Source: Ferruginibacter sp.
GTDB taxonomy: Bacteria > Bacteroidota > Bacteroidia > Chitinophagales > Chitinophagaceae
Length of the DNA stretch: 64,000 nucleotides
Direction: 5' to 3'
Assembly (NCBI GenBank): GCA_019638525.1
Contig: JAHBTO010000003.1
Coordinates: 1 to 64,000, forward strand
A model generated the notes under the pieces. It made no database searches. It saw only the letters and a list, made by a program, of their open reading frames with translations, and was not told the origin of the DNA. The position numbers were made by a program, and so were the translations under genes. Shown piece by piece: positions 16,515-26,100 of this stretch; the first letter of the stretch is position 1, and each line of letters begins with the position of its first letter.

Positions 16515-17672
16515 TTAAACATCAAATGTTTTCCATTTGTTGTTGTCTTTACCGCTTGCAATTACATTTTCAATAAATGCCATACCTCTAATACCATCCT
16601 CAATACCCGGAAAATCTTTCCATTCTTCTAATGCTGTTGCACCGCTGTTTTTTGCCCTTACTGTTAATGCAAAATTCCTGTACAGGTTTGCAAAAGCTTC
16701 CAGGTACCCTTCGGGATGCCCGGGCGGAACCCTGCAATTGAATTTTGCAAGCGGGCTTAAATAATCATTACCAGCCCGGTAAATTTCTGCAGGCTTATCA
16801 AGCCATTTAACCAACAGAGTATTATTATCCTGCTGTTTCCATTCAAGCCCGCCTTTTTCTCCATAAATGTTTATGCAAATATTATTTTCTTCGCCGGCTG
16901 CTATTTGTGTAGCATACAGCATACCTGTAGCGCCATTATTAAATTTCAAAAGTACTGTACCATCATCATCCAGTTTACGGTTGGGTACTACAATATTTAT
17001 GTGTGCACAAACTTCGGTTACACTTAATCCCGATACATATTCGGCCAGGTTAAATGCATGTACACCTATATCACCCATGCTACCGGCAATGCCACTTTTA
17101 TTTGGATCGGTACGCCATACAGCTTGTTTATTATTAGATGCTTCTAAAAAAGTGCTCAACCATCCCTGCGGATAGCTTACATAAATTTTTCTTATGGCGC
17201 CTAATTTGTTTTGCCTTACCAGTTCTTTTGCTTCTTTAATCATCGGGTAACCGGTATAGGTATGTGTAAGGCAAAACAACTTTCCTGTTTTATCAACAAT
17301 TGTTTTTAGTTCTTTTGCCTCAGCAAGGGTTAAGGTCATGGGCTTATCCAATACTACATTAAATCCTTTTTCTAAAGCCATTTTTGCAGGTTCAAAATGC
17401 AGGTGATTAGGGGTTACAATACTTACAAAATCCATCCTCTGGCCGGGCGGTAGTAAATTTTCCTTTTCAAACATTTCGGCATAGCTGCCATAAACCCTGT
17501 TTGCAGGAAGATAAAGCCCCTCACCACTTTCTTTACTTTTTTTAGCATCGCTGCTGAATGCACCGCAAACCAACTCTATTTGGCCATCTAAATATGCAGC
17601 CATGCGGTGTACTGCGCCTATAAAAGCATCTTTACCACCGCCAACCATTCCCATTTTTATTTTTGATAGCAT
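16515..17672 (-). CDS. Gfo/Idh/MocA family oxidoreductase
   Basis: 385 residues. N-terminal Rossmann fold with Gly-Met-Val-Gly-Gly-Gly (8-13), then Val-Thr-Pro-Asn-x-x-His and the Asp-Lys-Pro-Met motif carrying the catalytic Lys (normally Glu-Lys-Pro), then a C-terminal alpha/beta substrate domain with Gly-x-x-Gly-Asp-Ile-Gly-Val-His. No signal peptide, so NAD(P)-dependent sugar oxidation in the cytosol is expected. First gene of the minus-strand operon; a near-consensus -7 (TACATTTA on the minus strand, 17711-17718) lies upstream, divergent from the transporter. By analogy with 3-keto-glucoside pathways it may oxidise or reduce C3 of a sugar. Confidence 0.92.
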   Translation of the reverse strand: MLSKIKMGMVGGGKDAFIGAVHRMAAYLDGQIELVCGAFSSDAKKSKESGEGLYLPANRVYGSYAEMFEKENLLPPGQRMDFVSIVTPNHLHFEPAKMALEKGFNVVLDKPMTLTLAEAKELKTIVDKTGKLFCLTHTYTGYPMIKEAKELVRQNKLGAIRKIYVSYPQGWLSTFLEASNNKQAVWRTDPNKSGIAGSMGDIGVHAFNLAEYVSGLSVTEVCAHINIVVPNRKLDDDGTVLLKFNNGATGMLYATQIAAGEENNICINIYGEKGGLEWKQQDNNTLLVKWLDKPAEIYRAGNDYLSPLAKFNCRVPPGHPEGYLEAFANLYRNFALTVRAKNSGATALEEWKDFPGIEDGIRGMAFIENVIASGKDNNKWKTFDV

Positions 17673-17891
17673 TGCAGCTTATTAATTGCTATTATAAATA
17701 ATATACCGGCTAAATGTAGTTGAAGTTAATTATTTTATTTAACCAAAAGTAATTCATTGTAGAACCTGTTAAGTATATTTATGTTCCAGTCAAAATTAAT
17801 ATTGTATTTTTCAAATCATATCAATGTATGCTGCAGAAAAAATAATATTAACTGAAAACCATTTTTACATTACCAGATAAATACTAATTGC

Positions 17892-19196
17892 ATGAAACCA
17901 GTTATAAGATTCAAGCTATCGCTGATGATGTTCCTTAATTTTTTTGTTTGGGGCATTTGGTTTGTTACCATGGGTACTTATTTAACCATGGGCAAAATAG
18001 GCGCCGATGGTGGTCAAACAGGATTAGCTTATGGTACACAATGCCTGGGCGCCATCATTGCGCCTTTTATTATTGGTATGATTGCTGACCGTTTTTTTGC
18101 TGCACAAAAAATATTGGGCATTTTACATTTGGTTGGTGCTGCCTTGCTTTATTATATTTCTACACAAACTAGTTTTGGATCATTTTATAGCTTTTTATTG
18201 CTGTATATGATTATTTATATGCCCACATTAGCATTGGTAAATGCAGTTGCATTAAAACAGGTAACTGATGCAGAAAAACAATTTGCCGGCTTGAGGCTTT
18301 GGGGTACTATTGGTTGGATTGTGGCAGGATTAATAATAGGATGGATGGCCTGGGAGCCTGCATCAGAATTAGTGAAAGCAGGTACGGCAGAGAATGCCAC
18401 TGCAGAAGCAAAGGCAGCTTTGCAGGCAGCGGCTTCAAAACTTAATATCACTTTCCTACTTGCAGCAATCATTTCTACAGCTTTTGGTATATATAGTTTC
18501 TTTTTACCTAACACCCCACCACCTAAAGCAGGCCAAAATGTTTCTTTTGCAGAAGTAATTGGGCTGGATGCCATAAAACTGCTGAAAGACAAAAATTACC
18601 TTATTTTTTTCATTGCTTCTGTAATGATATGCATTCCACTGTCATTTTATTATGGTAGCGCCAACCAGTTTTTAAATGAAAGTGGTATGGAGCAAGCTGC
18701 TGCAAAAATGACGATGGGGCAAATGAGCGAAGCCTTGTTTTTATTTTTAATGCCTGTATTTTTTAAACGTTATGGAGTAAAACAAATGTTATTGATTGGC
18801 ATGATTGCCTGGGTGCTGCGTTATCTTTTGTTTGCTTATGGTAATACAGGTGCAGGTATTTGGATGCTTTATACAGGGATTATTTTACATGGCGTTTGTT
18901 ATGATTTCTTTTTTGTAACAGGGCAGATTTATACAGATAGGAAAGCAGGCGGGAAAATACGTTCGGCAGCCCAGGGATTGATTACCCTTGCCACTTATGG
19001 TGTGGGTATGTACATTGGTTTTTGGTTAGCCGGCAAGTACACCGATAGCAATGCTATTGTTGATGCTGCAGGAAAAATAGTTAACCACCATTGGCAAAAT
19101 ATTTGGATAATGCCCTGCCTGTTTGCGGCCGGTGTAGCCCTGCTGTTTTTTATAACTTTTAAAAACGATAAAAAAGCTATAGTTAACCAGGTGTGA
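17892..19196 (+). CDS. NupG-like nucleoside/sugar:H+ symporter (MFS)
   Basis: 434 residues with about 12 membrane helices. It matches the nucleoside:H+ symporter branch of the major facilitator superfamily: Ser-Leu-Met-Met-Phe-Leu-Asn-Phe-Phe-Val-Trp-Gly near the N-terminus, Gly-x-x-Ala-Asp-Arg-Phe-Phe-Ala between helices 2 and 3, Leu-Arg-x-Trp-Gly-Thr-Ile-Gly-Trp in helix 4-5. In Bacteroidota such carriers often sit with Gfo/Idh and isomerase genes, so a sugar or keto-sugar may be the real cargo rather than a nucleoside. It is divergent from the oxidoreductase operon and ends in a terminator. Confidence 0.88.
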   Translation: MKPVIRFKLSLMMFLNFFVWGIWFVTMGTYLTMGKIGADGGQTGLAYGTQCLGAIIAPFIIGMIADRFFAAQKILGILHLVGAALLYYISTQTSFGSFYSFLLLYMIIYMPTLALVNAVALKQVTDAEKQFAGLRLWGTIGWIVAGLIIGWMAWEPASELVKAGTAENATAEAKAALQAAASKLNITFLLAAIISTAFGIYSFFLPNTPPPKAGQNVSFAEVIGLDAIKLLKDKNYLIFFIASVMICIPLSFYYGSANQFLNESGMEQAAAKMTMGQMSEALFLFLMPVFFKRYGVKQMLLIGMIAWVLRYLLFAYGNTGAGIWMLYTGIILHGVCYDFFFVTGQIYTDRKAGGKIRSAAQGLITLATYGVGMYIGFWLAGKYTDSNAIVDAAGKIVNHHWQNIWIMPCLFAAGVALLFFITFKNDKKAIVNQV

Positions 19197-19266
19197 TAAA
19201 AGGATGATTAATAAACCAGTAGTTAATTTTATTAAGTGATTGATTATGCAGGTTTAAACTAACTAG

Positions 19267-19294
19267 TGCCCGGTTTTATTGCCGGGCATTTTCA
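19267..19294 (+). terminator. Rho-independent terminator after the transporter
   Basis: A perfect 7-bp GC-rich stem (19267-19273 with 19282-19288) with an 8-nt loop, then a T-rich tail. It isolates the fusA promoter. Confidence 0.85.
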
Positions 19295-19338
19295 TTAATA
19301 TTTATGCAAAATGATGATGAAAATATCAAAATAATGCG

Positions 19339-19346
19339 TACATTTG
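19339..19346 (+). promoter_or_regulatory. -7 element of fusA
   Basis: TACATTTG is a perfect TAnnTTTG. A start about 6 bases downstream would give a 5' leader of about 235 bases, exceptionally long beside other genes in this window. The -33 region is poor. Confidence 0.6.
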
Positions 19347-19351
19347 CGCCG

Positions 19352-19587
19352 CTAAAAGATACAGCAATGTTTGGATGAGCTGTACTTATTTAGCATACTA
19401 TGAGAGTTTAATCATACATATCGCCCCGGGTTTTGCTAAATGGCAAAACACCTGCAACGGGGTATGCTTTTAAAAAGCGAACAAGATCAGCAAAGAAATA
19501 CAGTACAAGAGTGCGACGCCAATGAAGCTTGATTAAGATTCAAAAGCCGGGCTCATAATTATAAAATATAAAAATAAACATTTAAAA
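19352..19587 (+). ncRNA. Structured 5' leader of fusA (candidate cis-regulatory RNA)
   Basis: Between the -7 element and the fusA ATG the transcript can fold in a nested way: TACAGC (19360-19365) with GCTGTA (19379-19384); AGCATAC (19392-19398) with GTATGCT (19462-19468); inside this, CCCG (19425-19428) with CGGG (19458-19461); and innermost GTTTTGC (19430-19436) with GCAAAAC (19443-19449). A competing helix TGTACT (19381-19386) with AGTACA (19502-19507) excludes the first hairpin. The last 35 bases before the ATG are A/T-rich and open. I see no family I know. Pairings are seen; regulation is inferred. Confidence 0.5.
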
Positions 19588-21744
19588 ATGGCAGATTTAC
19601 GTTATCAACGAAACTTTGGTATTGCCGCTCATATTGATGCCGGTAAAACCACTACCACCGAGCGTATATTATACTATACTGGTGTTAACCATAAAATTGG
19701 TGAGGTGCATGATGGAGCCGCTACTATGGACTGGATGGCACAGGAGCAGGAACGGGGTATTACCATTACATCGGCAGCAACAACATGCTTTTGGAATTTT
19801 CCGATGGAACAGGGTAAAAAAACACCAGCTACCAAGCAATACAAATTCAACATTATTGACACCCCGGGCCACGTTGATTTTACCGTAGAGGTAGAACGTT
19901 CTTTACGTGTACTGGATGGCTTACTTGCACTTTTTTGTGCAGTAAGTGGTGTAGAGCCACAATCTGAAACTGTATGGCGCCAGGCTAACCGTTACAAAGT
20001 ACCTCGAATTGGCTTTGTAAATAAAATGGACCGTGCCGGTGCAGATTTCTTAAATGTGGTAAAACAAATTAAAGAAATGCTTGGCGCTAAAGCCGTTCCG
20101 TTACAATTGCCCATTGGTGCAGAAGATAGTTTTAAAGGTGTAGTTGATTTGATTACCATGAAAGCGATGGTTTGGGATGATGCTACACAGGGAATGACAT
20201 TCAATGAAGTGCCCATACCGGAAGATATGAAAGCTGATGTGGATGAATGGAGGCAGCACCTGATTGAAGCGGTAGCTGATTATGATGATAAATTACTGGA
20301 GAAATTCTTTGATGATCCTAACACTATTACCGAAGATGAAATACATGAAGCCATCCGTAAGGCAACCATCGATATTTCTATTATACCAATGATGTGCGGT
20401 TCATCTTTTAAAAACAAAGGTGTACAAACAGCATTGGATGCAATTGTACGTTATCTGCCTGGTCCGATGGATATTGAAGCGATAAAAGGTACAAATCCTG
20501 ATACCGGAGAAGAAATAGTACGTCATTGCGATCCAAAAGAACCCTTCAGTGCATTGGCATTTAAGATTATGACAGACCCATTTGTAGGCCGCCTTGCGTT
20601 CTTTAGGGCTTATAGTGGACACTTAGATTCAGGTTCTTATGTTTTAAATACCCGTACTGGTAAAAATGAACGTATAAGCCGTATCATGCAGATGCATGCC
20701 AACAAACAAAATCCTGTTGATTTTATTGAAGCAGGTGATATTGGTGCGGCCGTAGGTTTTAAAGATATAAAAACAGGTGATACATTATGTAACGAAAAGG
20801 ATCCGATTATACTGGAGGCTATGACGTTTCCTGAACCGGTTATTGCCATTGCTGTAGAACCTAAAACACAAGCTGACGTTGATAAGATGAGTATAGCAAT
20901 TGCTAAACTGGTAGAAGAAGACCCTACATTAAAAGTTAAAACCGATGAAGATACAGGCCAAACCATTTTAAGTGGAATGGGCGAATTGCACCTGGAAATT
21001 ATTATAGACAGGATGAAGAGGGAATTTAAAGTGGAAATTAACCAGGGTGCACCACAAGTAGCTTATAAAGAAGCTTTCCAAAACACCATTGAGCACAGGG
21101 AAATTTTGAAAAAACAAACTGGTGGCCGTGGTAAATTTGCTGATATCATTTTTGATTTAGGTCCTGCCGATGAGGAATTTTTGAAAGAAAATAATGGTAA
21201 AACAAACTTCCAGTTTGAAAATAAATTGTTTGGAGGTAGTATTCCAAAAGAATTTGTACCGGCTATTCAAAAAGGTTTTGAAACAGCAATGACAACAGGT
21301 GTGCTTGCAGGTTACCCCATGGAGAACATGAAGATTACTGTAAAGGATGGATCATTTCACCAGGTGGACTCAGATGCCATGTCGTTTGAACTGTGTGCTA
21401 AACAAGGCTTTCGTGAAGCTGGTCGTAAAGCAAAACCGGTATTGCTGGAGCCTATCATGAAAGTTGAAGTTTTAACTCCGGATCAATACATGGGTGATGT
21501 TACAGGAGACCTGAACCGCCGCCGTGGTATGTTAGAAGGAATGGATAGTAAGCATGGTGTACAGGTTATTAAAGCCAAAGTACCTATGAGCGAAATGTTT
21601 GGTTATGTAACTCAATTGCGCTCTTTATCAAGTGGCCGTGCTACTTCTACCATGGAGTTTAGCCATTACAACCCTGCACCAAACAATATTGCAGAAGAAG
21701 TGATTGCTAAGCAAAAAGGTAAAGTAAAAATTACCGAAGAGTAA
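19588..21744 (+). CDS. fusA: Translation elongation factor G
   Basis: 718 residues, full-length EF-G, the ribosomal translocase GTPase. G1 loop Ala-His-Ile-Asp-Ala-Gly-Lys-Thr (14-21), switch II Asp-Thr-Pro-Gly-His, Asn-Lys-Met-Asp guanine-specificity motif, then domains II-V; domain IV contains Gly-Gly-Arg-Gly-Lys-Phe and the tip loop, and domain V the Leu-Arg-Ser-Leu-Ser-Ser-Gly-Arg-Ala block. The N-terminus [15 protein letters not shown] matches Bacteroidota EF-G. Only one copy is in the window. It is monocistronic, between two terminators, separated from rpsL-rpsG. Confidence 0.98.
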   Translation: MADLRYQRNFGIAAHIDAGKTTTTERILYYTGVNHKIGEVHDGAATMDWMAQEQERGITITSAATTCFWNFPMEQGKKTPATKQYKFNIIDTPGHVDFTVEVERSLRVLDGLLALFCAVSGVEPQSETVWRQANRYKVPRIGFVNKMDRAGADFLNVVKQIKEMLGAKAVPLQLPIGAEDSFKGVVDLITMKAMVWDDATQGMTFNEVPIPEDMKADVDEWRQHLIEAVADYDDKLLEKFFDDPNTITEDEIHEAIRKATIDISIIPMMCGSSFKNKGVQTALDAIVRYLPGPMDIEAIKGTNPDTGEEIVRHCDPKEPFSALAFKIMTDPFVGRLAFFRAYSGHLDSGSYVLNTRTGKNERISRIMQMHANKQNPVDFIEAGDIGAAVGFKDIKTGDTLCNEKDPIILEAMTFPEPVIAIAVEPKTQADVDKMSIAIAKLVEEDPTLKVKTDEDTGQTILSGMGELHLEIIIDRMKREFKVEINQGAPQVAYKEAFQNTIEHREILKKQTGGRGKFADIIFDLGPADEEFLKENNGKTNFQFENKLFGGSIPKEFVPAIQKGFETAMTTGVLAGYPMENMKITVKDGSFHQVDSDAMSFELCAKQGFREAGRKAKPVLLEPIMKVEVLTPDQYMGDVTGDLNRRRGMLEGMDSKHGVQVIKAKVPMSEMFGYVTQLRSLSSGRATSTMEFSHYNPAPNNIAEEVIAKQKGKVKITEE

Positions 21745-21789
21745 TAATAAACCCTGTTAAGCTAAAAGTAATAAGCAGGAAAAAATATA

Positions 21790-21824
21790 AAGAGGCTGTC
21801 TCATAAGAACAGCCTCTTTTTTGT
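21790..21824 (+). terminator. Rho-independent terminator after fusA
   Basis: A perfect 10-bp stem (21790-21799 with 21809-21818) with a 9-nt loop and T tract. Upstream A residues allow it to serve the convergent VOC gene as well. Confidence 0.9.
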
Positions 21825-21861
21825 ACTTAAGTTTTTTGAATTTTTAAAACAGAAACTGAAA

Positions 21862-22212
21862 TTAGTTTTCTTCAATCAGCCCTATAGCATTTCCCCAGGG
21901 ATCTACGAGGGTGGCTACTTTTATACCACCACCTACTTCTTTAACCTTGCTACTGATGGCGGCTCCTGCCTTTTTAAATTTTTTTACTGTATTACTAATA
22001 TCATCAACTTTCCAATAAGCTACTGCCTGTGTGCCTCTTTCATGTACTTCATCAAAATCAGGATCAAGGCCAAGTTCAAATCCATTTATATCAAACCCAA
22101 CATAAAACGGTTCATCAAAATATGGCTGTATGCCGGTTAATGCTGTGTACCATTCTTTTGCTTTTTGCAGGTCGCTTACATGATAAATTACAGTTCTTAA
22201 TTTTTTAAACAT
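21862..22212 (-). CDS. VOC (glyoxalase/bleomycin-resistance fold) protein
   Basis: 116 residues, one vicinal-oxygen-chelate domain of two beta-alpha-beta-beta-beta units. The first unit begins Arg-Thr-Val-Ile-Tyr-His-Val-Ser-Asp-Leu-x-Lys-Ala-x-x-Trp-Tyr; the second contains Val-Ala-Tyr-Trp-Lys-Val-Asp-Asp-Ile and ends Leu-Val-Asp-Pro-Trp-Gly-Asn-x-Ile-Gly-Leu-Ile-Glu. His9, a mid-chain Glu and Glu114-type positions could bind a metal. The substrate cannot be read from sequence. Single gene, convergent with fusA. Confidence 0.88.
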   Translation of the reverse strand: MFKKLRTVIYHVSDLQKAKEWYTALTGIQPYFDEPFYVGFDINGFELGLDPDFDEVHERGTQAVAYWKVDDISNTVKKFKKAGAAISSKVKEVGGGIKVATLVDPWGNAIGLIEEN

Positions 22213-22274
22213 GATAATTTTTGCCTAGAGGCATTTTTAGAAGGATAAATTAATTTTGTAAATCTATCAAATAA

Positions 22275-22310
22275 AAAGAGGCTGGTATTAAAACCAACCT
22301 CTTTTTTTAT
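22275..22310 (-). terminator. Terminator of ileS/dksA-like operon
   Basis: Arms 22275-22286 and 22293-22305 pair with one C-A mismatch around a 6-nt loop. The minus strand carries a T tract after the stem, and the site lies 23 bases past the stop of the DksA-like gene. Confidence 0.75.
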
Positions 22311-22332
22311 TAATAAAAGTTAAGAATTTATT

Positions 22333-23178
22333 TTACTTCATAGCTCCCATTTTAGCTTCCATGCTAAGGGTAGCATGCGGTACGGCACGTAAACGGGCTT
22401 TATCAATCAACTGGCCGGTAACTCTGCAAATACCATAAGTTTTATTTTCAATTCGCATGATGGCTTTTTCAAGATGATCAATAAACGTAATTTGGCGGCT
22501 TGCCATTTGACTTAGCTGCTCCCTTTCCATGCTCATACTTCCATCTTCCATGGTCATATAACGGGCATCATCATTATCACCACCCATTTCATCTTTACGG
22601 GTAATTAATCCTTGTAAATAGGCAAGTTCTTTTTTAGCAGATTCTAATTTTCGAAGAATAATATCCCTAAATTCAGCTAATTCAGCATCGCTATACCTAA
22701 CAATAGGTGCACCTAAATCGTGTTTTGGCTGATCTAAAATTGATTTTGTAAACTCGGGTTGATATTTACGTGATGTTTTAGTACTAATTTTTGGTAATAC
22801 CACAGCCTTGGCTGGTGTAATTTTAATATCCTTTGCCTTTTCGGGAGATTTAGATTTTACCGGTATTGCAGTTTTTACCGATTCTTTTTTTACGGCTACA
22901 GGTTTTGTAGCTGTTTTTTTCACTTCAACTTTCTTTTTCATAGGTTTTGCTACAGGTTTTTTAGAAGCAGCCTTTGCTACGGGCTTTACAGCTTTTTTTA
23001 CAACAACGGCCTTTTTAGGTGCTTTTTTAACTTGTTTTGCTGATTTTTTAGCTACAGGTTTTGCAGCAGGTTTTTGGGCCACCGTTTTTTTGGCTGCCGG
23101 CTTTTTAGGGGCTGCTTTTTTAACTGGTTTTACTGTTTTTTTAGCTGCAGGTTTAGCTGCTTTTTTCTTTGTTGCCAT
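22333..23178 (-). CDS. DksA/TraR-like protein with Lys/Ala/Pro-rich histone-like tail
   Basis: 281 residues. Residues 1 to about 125 consist of short repeats of Lys, Ala, Pro and Val (Pro-Ala-Ala-Lys-Lys type), like histone H1 or AlgR3-type DNA-binding tails. Residues about 160-281 form a DksA/TraR-like part: a helical coiled coil (Glu-Phe-Arg-Asp-Ile-Ile-Leu-Arg-Lys to Glu-Lys-Ala), then Tyr-Gly-Ile-Cys-Arg-Val-Thr-Gly-x-Leu-Ile-x-x-x-Arg-Leu-Arg-Ala-Val-Pro. Only one cysteine of the zinc finger remains. DksA relatives bind RNA polymerase through its secondary channel. It follows ileS by four bases; ileS-dksA is a known Bacteroidota order. Confidence 0.88.
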   Translation of the reverse strand: MATKKKAAKPAAKKTVKPVKKAAPKKPAAKKTVAQKPAAKPVAKKSAKQVKKAPKKAVVVKKAVKPVAKAASKKPVAKPMKKKVEVKKTATKPVAVKKESVKTAIPVKSKSPEKAKDIKITPAKAVVLPKISTKTSRKYQPEFTKSILDQPKHDLGAPIVRYSDAELAEFRDIILRKLESAKKELAYLQGLITRKDEMGGDNDDARYMTMEDGSMSMEREQLSQMASRQITFIDHLEKAIMRIENKTYGICRVTGQLIDKARLRAVPHATLSMEAKMGAMK

Positions 23179-23182
23179 ACTA

Positions 23183-26100
23183 TTATCCTTTTTTAAGTAC
23201 GTTCACTGTTAATAAGGCATCATTCACTTCTATATCAAAACCCTCTTTTATTTCAGGTAAAAAAACAAGCGAATCTGCCAGAATTTCGGCGCAAATATAA
23301 TCTTTATATTGTATCAAAGATGCTTGTAGCCCTGCATTTTCGCTAACTGTTACATCTATACGGTCGGTAAGGTTAAAACCGCTGTCTTTTCGCAGGTTTT
23401 GAACCCTGTTTACAAATTCCCTGGCATCGCCTTCTTTTTTCAAATCGCCGGAAATAGTTATATCTAATGCCACTGTTAGCTGTCCATTTACGGCAATTTC
23501 ATAACCCGGAATTTCATCGGTAGTTACTTCAATGTCTTCCGAATGTATTATAATTGGTTCCTCACCATTATTTTTATATTCGGGGTTTAAAATAACCCCT
23601 TCCTCTAAAATTTTATCAATTGCTGCATTATCTAAGGATGCAATTTGCCCTGCAGCCCATTTCATTTTTGTACCCAGTTTTTTACCCAGCGTTTTAAAAT
23701 TGGCTTTGGCTTTCTTTTTTATAAAATCATTCTCCACACTTAAAACATCCACTTCTTTAATATTTGTTTCTGCTTTAATGATATTTTCTACTTTTTTTAT
23801 ACGCCCGGCCATTGATGCATCTAAAGCAGGAATAAATACTTTTTGTAAAGGCTGCCTTACTTTTAGATTTACTTTTTTGCGAAGTGATAATATCAACGAT
23901 GAAATATCTTGCGCCAGTTGCATCCTTTTTTCAAGGTCAATATCAATAACAGCTTCATTTATTGTTGGAAAATCTGTATGGTGTACCGAATTGTTATTAA
24001 ACCTGCCGGATACTTTGTTGAGGTTATTGAATAACCAATCGGCAAAAAATGGTGCTACCGGCGCCATCAGTTTGCAAAGTGTTTCAAGGCACTCGTATAA
24101 TGTTTGATAAGCACAAATTTTATCATGTTCATACTCACCTTTCCAAAACCTGCGGCGGCAAAGCCTTACATACCAGTTGCTCAAATGGGCATCTACAAAT
24201 TCTTCAATAGCACGCCCGGCTTGTGTAGGTTCGTAGGCATCAAAATTATACTGCACATTTTTTATTAACGAGTTTAGCGATGACAAGATCCATTGGTCTA
24301 TCTCGGGCCTTTCATTTACCGGAATATAATTTTCTTTAAAACTAAATCCATCTACATTGGCATATAAAGCAAAAAACTGGTAAGTATTATAAAGGGTACC
24401 AAAAAATTTACGCTGCACTTCTTTAATGCCTTCCACATCAAATTTTAAACTATCCCAGGGCGATGCATTGGTGATTAAATACCACCGGGTAGCATCGGCA
24501 CCAAAACTATCAATAGTTACAAATGGATCAACCACATTACCCAGGCGCTTGCTCATTTTGTTGCCGGCCTTATCTAACACCAGGCCATTGCTAACAACGG
24601 TTTTATATGCTACACTATCAAACAACAATACACCCAGTGCATGTAACGTGTAAAACCAGCCACGGGTTTGATCAACACCTTCGGCAATAAAATCGGCCGG
24701 GAAGTTTTTTTGAAATGTTTCTTTATTTTCAAAAGGGAAATGCCATTGTGCATAAGGCATGGCGCCACTGTCGAACCAAACATCAATAAGATCGGACACT
24801 CTCTTCATGGGTTTGCCCGAATCACTAACCAATGTAATCTCATCTACATAGGGTTTATGCAAATCTAAGATACCCTGGTGCAGGTAATTTTTGTTGGTTT
24901 GGCCACCTAAAACTTCTGCAGCTTTTTTAATTTCTTTGTTAAGTTCTTCTACCGAGCCTATACATTTTTCTTCACGGTTGCCATCTGCATCTTCTTTTGT
25001 TTTCCAAATGGGCAAAGGTGTACCCCAAAAACGGCTACGGCTCAGGTTCCAATCCACCATATTCTCAAGCCAGTTTCCAAAGCGGCCGGTGCCGGTACTT
25101 GCAGGTTTCCAGTTGATGGTTTTATTAAGCTCCACCATCCTGTCTTTTACTGCAGTGGTTTTAATAAACCATGCATCTAACGGGTAATAAATGATTGGTT
25201 TATCGGTGCGCCAGCAATGCGGATAATTGTGTTCGTACTTTTCAATTTTAAAAGCCCTGTTTTGCAGTTTTAACTTTACGGCTATATCTACATTTACATC
25301 AACATAGGTGGGATCGTCCTTATAATTCTTTACATAACGGTTACTGAATTCACCAACACCTTCAATAAATTTTCCCTGCTTATCAACCAGGGTTAATATG
25401 CCAAGGTTATTTTTTTTACCTACTTTAAAGTCATCGGCGCCAAATGCCGGGGCTGTATGTACAATACCGGTACCATCTTCTGTGGTTACAAAATCGCCAA
25501 GAATAACCCTAAATGGTTGTGCATCGGGTGTTATTTCCCTGATTTTTTCGATAGTGTTTGCTTCAAAAGGAAGTAATTGCTCATATTCTAAATCTGCCAG
25601 TTCGCTTCCAATAAATGATGTAATTATTTTCCATGGTATGATTTTTACTTCGGCATTGTAACTTTCAAAATCGCCGTTTTCGGCTTCTGCTTTAAAATAT
25701 TTACTTAATAATGCCTTGGCTAAAATTACATTTATTGGTAAATGAGTGTAAGGGTTAAATGTTTGTACCAAACAATATTCAATATTAGGCCCAACCGTTA
25801 AACCCAGGTTTGATGGAAGTGTCCATGGAGTTGTTGTCCACGCCATTAAAAATGCTTCACCATCAAAATTTTTAATTTTTATTTTTGATTTTTCACTTAT
25901 TTTAAACATAGCCACCGCACTTGTATCTTTCACATCTTTATAAGTGCCGGGCTGATTCAGTTCGTGACTGCTTAATCCTGTACCTGCTGCAGGCGAATAA
26001 GGTTGAATACTTACACTTTCATACAAATAACCCTTTTTATACAATTCACTCAGGCACCACCAAAGTGTTTCTATATAATTGTTTTCAAAAGTTACATAAG

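Noticed and set aside
19352..19587. fusA leader considered as tmRNA or a known riboswitch
   Set aside because: No tRNA-like ends or tag-coding frame are seen, and I match no aptamer consensus by eye; it is listed only as a candidate leader.
22333..23178. Lys/Ala/Pro repeats considered as a tandem DNA repeat or CRISPR-like array
   Set aside because: The period is irregular, the reading frame is intact, and no conserved repeat unit with unique spacers exists.
22808..23212. 134-codon plus-strand open frame rich in Phe, Thr, Ala and Gly
   Set aside because: It is the complement of the Lys/Ala/Pro repeats of the DksA-like gene; its regular composition is a mirror of that repeat, not a real membrane protein.
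23532..24107. 191-codon plus-strand open frame inside ileS
   Set aside because: It is antisense to a region of ileS, has low-complexity Ser/Leu/Phe composition, no promoter or start context, and no recognisable family.
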